This document shows positions 31,289 through 36,248 of a stretch of DNA of 36,248 nucleotides, in pieces. The position numbers and the translations under genes were made by a program. This DNA comes from Flavobacteriales bacterium (lineage in GTDB: Bacteria; Bacteroidota; Bacteroidia; Flavobacteriales_E; Vicingaceae): assembly GCA_020435335.1 (NCBI GenBank), contig JAGQZT010000103.1, positions 1 to 36,248 of the forward strand. The letters are read 5' to 3'. The notes beneath the pieces are model-generated. The model worked only from the letters and a program-made list of their open reading frames with translations. It did not search any database and was not told where the DNA came from. Position 1 is the first letter of the stretch. Each line of letters opens with the position of its first letter.

Positions 31289-34200
31289 TTATTGTTTTAC
31301 TACCCGAACCGTTTTATTAAGTCCGGCTGATTGTAATTTCACGAAATAGACTCCTTTGGATTGATCTGTCAGGTCAAGCTGGAATCTGTTTACTCCGTTC
31401 ATGATGTTCTTTTTAGTCTGCTGAACAAGATTACCCAGTACATCATACACCGCAACGGCCAGGTTTTCGTTTTGAGCAGCATTAAAAGTGAAATTCAGTA
31501 ACCCTTCGGTAGGGTTCGGATAGTACTCCAGTAATTCCGTAACCGCCAGTTCTTCCTGTCCGACAGGTACCGGTGTTTGCGTAAACAATACGTTGTCGAT
31601 GTAGGCATTATCCCCTTCAGAGCCGATCAGAGCCAACGGATCGGCAGCTTTACTGAAGCCCATGCGACTCTCGAAAACCACTTCAAACTGGGTTCCGGCA
31701 TAGGCACTCAAATCGATTCCTCTTTTCGTAAACGGATCACTGGATTCCGTAACCGGATGGTAATTGTTACTCACCTGCGTACCATTCACCGTTACACGTA
31801 AGCTACTTGCTTCCGGTACGGGTTGCCCGAATTGAAAATTGTAAACCATAGACAAAGTTTGTCGCAGGTCGAACTGCATGTACACGGCAGACATGCTGGA
31901 AGCGTCCACACAGAACTTGGCAAAGGCTGCGAACTCCATGTTTTTTCCCCAGAAATTATTTGAATCCAGATCCGGAATGATTCCCGAATTCAACGGATCG
32001 CCACCGGTTAAACGAAGGGCATAATTACCGACGGCCGATGCATTGGAAACAGATGCGCTTGATTCAATGTTGTCGGTAAGGATCATCGTGTCCAGTACAG
32101 CCGTATTGTTCTCAAAAGTAACCGTATCGGTTTCAAACAGAGGGAACGGGTGTTTGATGATTGTTCCCAGTAACGTATCGTTGGTATTCATGTTATCAAG
32201 ACCGTAGGCCGTCCAGGCGTCAATGGTATGTAAGCCATTTGTGCTGAAATTTGCCGTTCCGGTAAAGGTGTAGTTTAGTGTATCTTCTGCAAACAAGGTA
32301 TTTGGCAACACGATGGTTTCCGAAACGATGGTTCCGCCATTCAGCTGATAAGCCACGCCAACGTTCGTGCCTTGCGGCAGCGAATCACACCCCAGGAATT
32401 GAACCGCTACGGTTACGGATTCCGAAGCTGAAAGGTGGCATCCGGATTCCGGAGAAATCACACCCAGCATAGCCATATCCACATTCTGCTGCACTTTGTT
32501 CTCAATTTGCAGCCCGGAAATGCTGTCATTAACCAATTGCGGATCGAGGTGATAGCTCACCCACGAGCTAACCGTATGCATCCCGATGGTCGATAAATCA
32601 GCTGGAGTTGTAAACGTGTATGTTAACGTATCTCCCGCATTGAAATTGGAAGCCAGTGTAATGGTTTCCATGACCACCGGATTTGCATCGACCTTGTAAT
32701 AAACATCGATGGTATCACCGGTCATGAGATCGACGAGGCAACCGTTGTTTCTGATCTTAACCGTTACATTTTCGGCGTTGGTTAACCCACAGGCCGTAGC
32801 CGGAGATTCAATACTGATCAGCATCAGATCATTGTCTTCGATGGGGAATCCGACACCTACGGCTGCCCATGCTTTGGACGTTTCAATTACTGCATTGGAG
32901 CAGGTTCCGTAAAGGTCTTCGGCAGCCTGGATGGCACCCACCCGCGCATCCCAGTACTCAGAAGACTGAGTCAGGTAAACGGTTAGGTTACGGTAAGCAA
33001 TGGCCGCTGCGGAATCCATTCCGATCCCGGTTACGTTGTAAGAATCGTTATTGTCGTTAGTACCGCTTCCGCCAACCGACAACAAGTAAAACCAGTAGTT
33101 TTGAACGCTTGAGTTGGTATGAACACCTCCGTTATCGACAGCTGTAAACTCCCAGTTATTCCCCAGATAGGTATCCGGATCGCCTACGGAATTCGGATCG
33201 GACATGGAACGGAAACCGTTTCCGTTGATGTCAAAATCTTCACCAATAAACCAATCACCGTTTCCGGGATCGGCATAAAATTCAATTGCCGTACCGAAGA
33301 TATCGGAGAAAGATTCGTTTAGTGCTCCCGATTCGTTTTGATAAACCAGGTTCGCTGAGTACTCCGTTACACCGTGTGTAATCTCATGTCCGCCGACATC
33401 AAGGCTGGTTAAAGCCGTATAGTTGGTACCGTCGCCATCGCCGTAAGACATCCTTACACCGTCCCAGAAAGCATTCGAGTAGTTGGCATCATAATGAACA
33501 TAGCTCAATAATTTCGTACCTGCATTATCAAAGCTGTTTCTTCCGTGTTTCAACATGTAGTAATCGTAAGTCATTTCAGCCGCCCAATGTGCGTCGGTAG
33601 CCGCCTCATCCTGTTGGATATTTACATTGTTCCAGATGTTGTCAGTATCAGTAAAATCAACCGCAGCGCCATAATTAGTGCCCTGCAACATGTTGTATGT
33701 TTCGATTCCGCCACCCCGGGCAAATTCCCGGAGCCGGTACGAGTTACTGGCAACCGAATCCGTTTGAATGGATTGTACCCCGGCATATTTTGTGTTGGCA
33801 GAACCGGTTACTTCGGTGGTATGGATCTTATCGATGGCATGCAGGATTTGTCCGGTCATAGCATCCACAAAAACATCTTTCTTGGACAAGGGTGACTTGG
33901 CATAAATCTCAAACTGGTAGGCCAGTCTGTAGTTCGATCCTATGGCTGTGAAATACTTATCGAAATAAACCAACTTAGATTTCGGGAAATAGCTGGCATG
34001 AGCATCCTCCTTAATCCGCTTCAGCAGTTGTTCCTCTTCGCTCAGCTCCCACATATACGTTTTTGCCCCTACAAAATCAAGTGCGTTCTGAAGAGCCTGA
34101 TCAGCAGAAATACCGGCTTGAGCCGTAGCAATACCGCCTACCGGCTTCCCGTTGGAAGATCGAACGGTTCCCAACTTTTCGTGCACCAGATACTGTGCAC

Positions 34201-34483
34201 CATACACTTCAATACCATTGGAATATTGCTGGTAACGGTAATGTGTAAAGTCCAGCTGATCGACCGTTTTTGTAGCCAATTGCAGTTCATCCTGTGTACT
34301 TAATCCCAATTCATTTTTATAGAAACGGATTAACTGATCGGCAGTAAGCGGATTATCAGATTTATACATGATGAAATTTTCTGTTTTTTTCTCCTGAATA
34401 AAAACAGCCAGCTCGTTCTGCTGAGCCAGTAGTGATAGCGCCGGAGTAATCAACAACGCCATGGATAAATATCTTTTGATCAT
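31289..34483 (-). CDS. M4-family (thermolysin-like) metallopeptidase with T9SS sorting domain
   Basis: A 1064-residue secreted zinc protease. Order: signal peptide (KRYLSMALLITPALSLLAQ); FTP/PepSY-type propeptide (about 30-215, with FTHYRYQQYSNGIEVYGAQY); catalytic M4 domain (about 230-545) with HEITH (366-370), Glu390 in GALNESFSD as third zinc ligand exactly 24 residues after His366 as in thermolysin, and a GGVHTNSSVQNYWFYLLS region holding the usual catalytic His; two related CARDB-like beta-sandwich repeats (about 545-655 and 663-772); a jelly-roll-like domain (about 780-975); and a T9SS type A sorting domain (EYYPNPTEGLLNFTFNAAQN ... KGVYFVKL). It would be exported as a zymogen, processed and released or surface-bound, degrading extracellular protein. 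Confidence 0.95.
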   Translation of the reverse strand: MIKRYLSMALLITPALSLLAQQNELAVFIQEKKTENFIMYKSDNPLTADQLIRFYKNELGLSTQDELQLATKTVDQLDFTHYRYQQYSNGIEVYGAQYLVHEKLGTVRSSNGKPVGGIATAQAGISADQALQNALDFVGAKTYMWELSEEEQLLKRIKEDAHASYFPKSKLVYFDKYFTAIGSNYRLAYQFEIYAKSPLSKKDVFVDAMTGQILHAIDKIHTTEVTGSANTKYAGVQSIQTDSVASNSYRLREFARGGGIETYNMLQGTNYGAAVDFTDTDNIWNNVNIQQDEAATDAHWAAEMTYDYYMLKHGRNSFDNAGTKLLSYVHYDANYSNAFWDGVRMSYGDGDGTNYTALTSLDVGGHEITHGVTEYSANLVYQNESGALNESFSDIFGTAIEFYADPGNGDWFIGEDFDINGNGFRSMSDPNSVGDPDTYLGNNWEFTAVDNGGVHTNSSVQNYWFYLLSVGGSGTNDNNDSYNVTGIGMDSAAAIAYRNLTVYLTQSSEYWDARVGAIQAAEDLYGTCSNAVIETSKAWAAVGVGFPIEDNDLMLISIESPATACGLTNAENVTVKIRNNGCLVDLMTGDTIDVYYKVDANPVVMETITLASNFNAGDTLTYTFTTPADLSTIGMHTVSSWVSYHLDPQLVNDSISGLQIENKVQQNVDMAMLGVISPESGCHLSASESVTVAVQFLGCDSLPQGTNVGVAYQLNGGTIVSETIVLPNTLFAEDTLNYTFTGTANFSTNGLHTIDAWTAYGLDNMNTNDTLLGTIIKHPFPLFETDTVTFENNTAVLDTMILTDNIESSASVSNASAVGNYALRLTGGDPLNSGIIPDLDSNNFWGKNMEFAAFAKFCVDASSMSAVYMQFDLRQTLSMVYNFQFGQPVPEASSLRVTVNGTQVSNNYHPVTESSDPFTKRGIDLSAYAGTQFEVVFESRMGFSKAADPLALIGSEGDNAYIDNVLFTQTPVPVGQEELAVTELLEYYPNPTEGLLNFTFNAAQNENLAVAVYDVLGNLVQQTKKNIMNGVNRFQLDLTDQSKGVYFVKLQSAGLNKTVRVVKQ

Positions 34484-34490
34484 AGTTCGT

Positions 34491-34511
34491 ATTTTAAACA
34501 GCTGTTAAAAT
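34491..34511. repeat. Palindrome in the leader of the M4 protease gene
   Basis: ATTTTAA-ACAGCTG-TTAAAAT is an almost perfect inverted repeat around CAGCTG with a single inserted A. It lies 8 bases upstream of the protease ATG on the minus strand, at the predicted 5' end of its mRNA. It may be an operator or a stabilising RNA hairpin. Confidence 0.45.
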
Positions 34512-34515
34512 TAGC

Positions 34516-34523
34516 TAAAAATA
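34516..34523 (-). promoter_or_regulatory. -7 promoter box of the M4 protease gene
   Basis: Minus strand TATTTTTA, a one-mismatch TAnnTTTG. Transcription would begin near 34511, at the edge of the palindrome. Confidence 0.45.
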
Positions 34524-34584
34524 CCCATTGAAAAAATAGTTGATAAGTATCCTGGCTGCTTTGTATCATTTGAAACTTATCTGA

Positions 34585-34592
34585 TACTTTTA
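34585..34592 (+). promoter_or_regulatory. Promoter of the RNase R gene
   Basis: TACTTTTA (one mismatch to TAnnTTTG) with TTTG at 34560-34563 as -33 element and a 21-base spacer. The box ends 30 bases before the ATG at 34623. Confidence 0.55.
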
Positions 34593-34622
34593 TTGTTAAT
34601 TTTAACGACAGAATCTCCATTT

Positions 34623-36248
34623 ATGGCGAAGAAAAAATCTTCCAAGAAAAAAAGAATGAAAAGCGGTGCGTTTAAGCACGATCTTCTTCGCCAGATCATT
34701 TCCATCTTTGATCAGAATCCAACCCATGCTTTCAACTACAAGCAGATTGCCAAAGCCTTCGGGTTCAAGGACATTTCCAACAAGAAGCTTATTGTTGCCA
34801 TATTGGACGACCTGGTAGATCAGGGTAAACTGTATGAAAGCCAACGGGGGAAATATCGCCTGAAAGGATCCGAACATTTTATAGAGGGCCGGGTAGACAT
34901 GACCTCCCGGGGTGCTGCTTACATTGTACTTGACGAAGGTGATTCTGACGTTTACATTGCTCCGAAACACACCAATACGGCTCTGCACGGGGATCGGGTT
35001 AAGGTGAATATTTTTAGCAGTAAACTGTCTAAAAAACCGGAAGGCGAAGTGGTGGAAATCATCGAGCGGGCGCAAACGGAATTTGTCGGTATTCTGGAAA
35101 AATCGAAGAACTTCAGTTTCGTAGTTCCCGACAACCCCCGAATGCCTGTCGACATCTTTATATCCAATGAGAAATTGAACAATGCCAAGGACGGAGATAA
35201 AGTTGTGGCACAAATGACCGACTGGCCGCTGGAGCGCAAGAACCCTTTCGGGAAAATTATCCAGGTGCTGGGCAGGCCGGGAGAGCACGACACGGAAATG
35301 CATGCCATCCTTGCCGAATACGGCTTACCTTATGAGTTTCCGGCAAAAGTGGAGAAAGATGCTGCCAAACTGGCCATTGATGTTACTCCCGAAGAGATCA
35401 AATTACGCCGGGATTTCAGGGCGGTAACCACCTTTACGATCGATCCGGAGGATGCCAAGGACTTTGACGATGCCTTGTCGTTGAAAAAGCTGAAGAACGG
35501 TAATTGGGAGGTTGGTATTCACATTGCCGATGTTTCGCACTATGTGCAACCAGGAACCATTCTGGATCAGGAAGCCTTTAAACGGGCCACGTCGGTTTAC
35601 CTGGTCGATCGTGTCGTTCCTATGTTGCCGGAAGTGCTTTCGAACCAGGCATGTTCGCTAAGGCCTCACGAAACCAAGTTGTGCTTTTCGGCTGTTTTCG
35701 AATTAACGGATAAGGCCGTTTTGGTGAATGAATGGTTCGGACGAACCGTCATTTTTTCCGACCGGAGGTTTACCTACGAAGAAGCTCAGGAACGCATCGA
35801 AAAAAAGGAAGGAGACTATGTAGAAGAGATTCTTACGCTTGATCGTTTGGCCAAGACCTTGCGTAAAGAGCGTTTCAAAAAAGGATCGATTGCTTTTGAC
35901 CGGATTGAGGTTAAATTCAATCTCGATGAAAAAGGAAATCCTGTTGGCGTCTATTTTAAGGAAAGTAAAGACTCCAACAAACTGATTGAGGAGTTCATGT
36001 TGCTGGCAAACAGACGTGTGGCTGAATTCATAGGTAGTACAGAACGGCATAAGAAACCTAAAACATTTGTGTACCGCGTGCATGACGAACCCAATCCGGA
36101 AAAGCTGCTTACCCTTTCTAATTTTGTCAGAAAGTTCGGATATGACTTTAAGGTCGATCAAAGTGATGTGTCCGGCTCCCTCAACAAATTAATGGCTGAC
36201 ATCCAGGGCAAAACGGAGGAATACATGATTGAAGAGCTGGCCATCCGG
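34623..36248 (+). CDS. rnr: Ribonuclease R, 5' part (runs off the window)
   Basis: Processive 3'-to-5' exoribonuclease of the RNB family that degrades structured RNA and takes part in rRNA and mRNA quality control. The first 542 codons are present and the frame stays open to the last base. Order: a Lys-rich N terminus (AKKKSSKKKRMKSG), a winged-helix-like region (FKHDLLRQIISIFDQNPTHA ...), cold-shock domains (EGRVDMTSRGAAYIVLDEG and FVGILEKSKNFSFVVPDNPR), then the RNB catalytic core with TIDPEDAKDFDDALS: Asp274, Asp280, Asp282 and Asp283 correspond to the magnesium-binding aspartates of E. coli RNase R. GIHIADVSHYV and ATSVYLVDRVVPMLPE follow. The end of the RNB domain and the S1 domain lie beyond the window. 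Confidence 0.96.
   Translation, partial: MAKKKSSKKKRMKSGAFKHDLLRQIISIFDQNPTHAFNYKQIAKAFGFKDISNKKLIVAILDDLVDQGKLYESQRGKYRLKGSEHFIEGRVDMTSRGAAYIVLDEGDSDVYIAPKHTNTALHGDRVKVNIFSSKLSKKPEGEVVEIIERAQTEFVGILEKSKNFSFVVPDNPRMPVDIFISNEKLNNAKDGDKVVAQMTDWPLERKNPFGKIIQVLGRPGEHDTEMHAILAEYGLPYEFPAKVEKDAAKLAIDVTPEEIKLRRDFRAVTTFTIDPEDAKDFDDALSLKKLKNGNWEVGIHIADVSHYVQPGTILDQEAFKRATSVYLVDRVVPMLPEVLSNQACSLRPHETKLCFSAVFELTDKAVLVNEWFGRTVIFSDRRFTYEEAQERIEKKEGDYVEEILTLDRLAKTLRKERFKKGSIAFDRIEVKFNLDEKGNPVGVYFKESKDSNKLIEEFMLLANRRVAEFIGSTERHKKPKTFVYRVHDEPNPEKLLTLSNFVRKFGYDFKVDQSDVSGSLNKLMADIQGKTEEYMIEELAIR

Overview
The window looks like chromosomal DNA of a Bacteroidota bacterium, most likely Flavobacteriales (a Fluviicola/Crocinitomicaceae-like lineage is my guess and cannot be proven from the window). 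The reasons are six secreted proteins with the type IX secretion system (T9SS) C-terminal sorting domain, several lipoproteins and short N-terminal signal peptides ending in Q, a Bacteroidota-type TonB, an RND pump fused to its outer-membrane factor, and many promoters of the TAnnTTTG (-7) class instead of TATAAT with Shine-Dalgarno sites. I saw no tRNA, rRNA, CRISPR array, insertion sequence or phage gene, and no gene-free stretch over about 300 bases.

Layout. 1-2.6 kb: the end of a LuxE/PaaK-like acyl-protein synthetase, a lipoprotein, a purine nucleoside phosphorylase and a translationally coupled TerB-like protein. 2.7-4.7 kb: a lipoprotein and a secreted TPR protein. 4.8-9.1 kb: single housekeeping or accessory genes (VOC protein, a membrane protein with no clear start codon, DinB-like protein, small lipoprotein, rsgA, a SAM methyltransferase). 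9.2-14.8 kb: a heavy-metal efflux operon made of a His-rich small membrane protein, a CzcA-type RND pump fused to a TolC-like domain, and a lipoprotein adaptor. 14.8-17.8 kb: GNAT acetyltransferase, periplasmic glutathione peroxidase, a T9SS cargo protein and a DUF2279-like protein. 17.9-20.3 kb (minus strand): 3-hydroxyanthranilate dioxygenase and an ACMSD-like decarboxylase, consecutive steps of kynurenine breakdown, followed by an unknown AT-rich gene. 20.4-23.9 kb: a T9SS protein divergent from a histidine kinase/response regulator pair. 23.9-25.5 kb: an unusual SDR protein and TonB, separated by a bidirectional terminator. 25.5-34.5 kb: a surface and secretion region (lipoprotein, PKD-repeat protein, CotH-kinase-like protein, a cytoplasmic helical-repeat protein, a small T9SS protein, an M4 metalloprotease). 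34.6 kb to the end: the first 542 codons of RNase R, running off the window.

The most notable signals are regulatory and architectural rather than a clear new system. Several genes have a TAnnTTT(G/A) box only 4-8 bases before the ATG, implying leaderless mRNAs. The RND/outer-membrane fusion carries an internal signal-peptide-like segment that could separate the two halves. The divergent histidine kinase and T9SS protein appear to share a small sequence module, with helically phased GTTAA repeats between the genes. A 20-base word is repeated at a similar distance upstream of two T9SS genes. A perfect terminator-like hairpin abuts the start codon of the purine phosphorylase gene. All of these come from reading by eye without alignment or database search.
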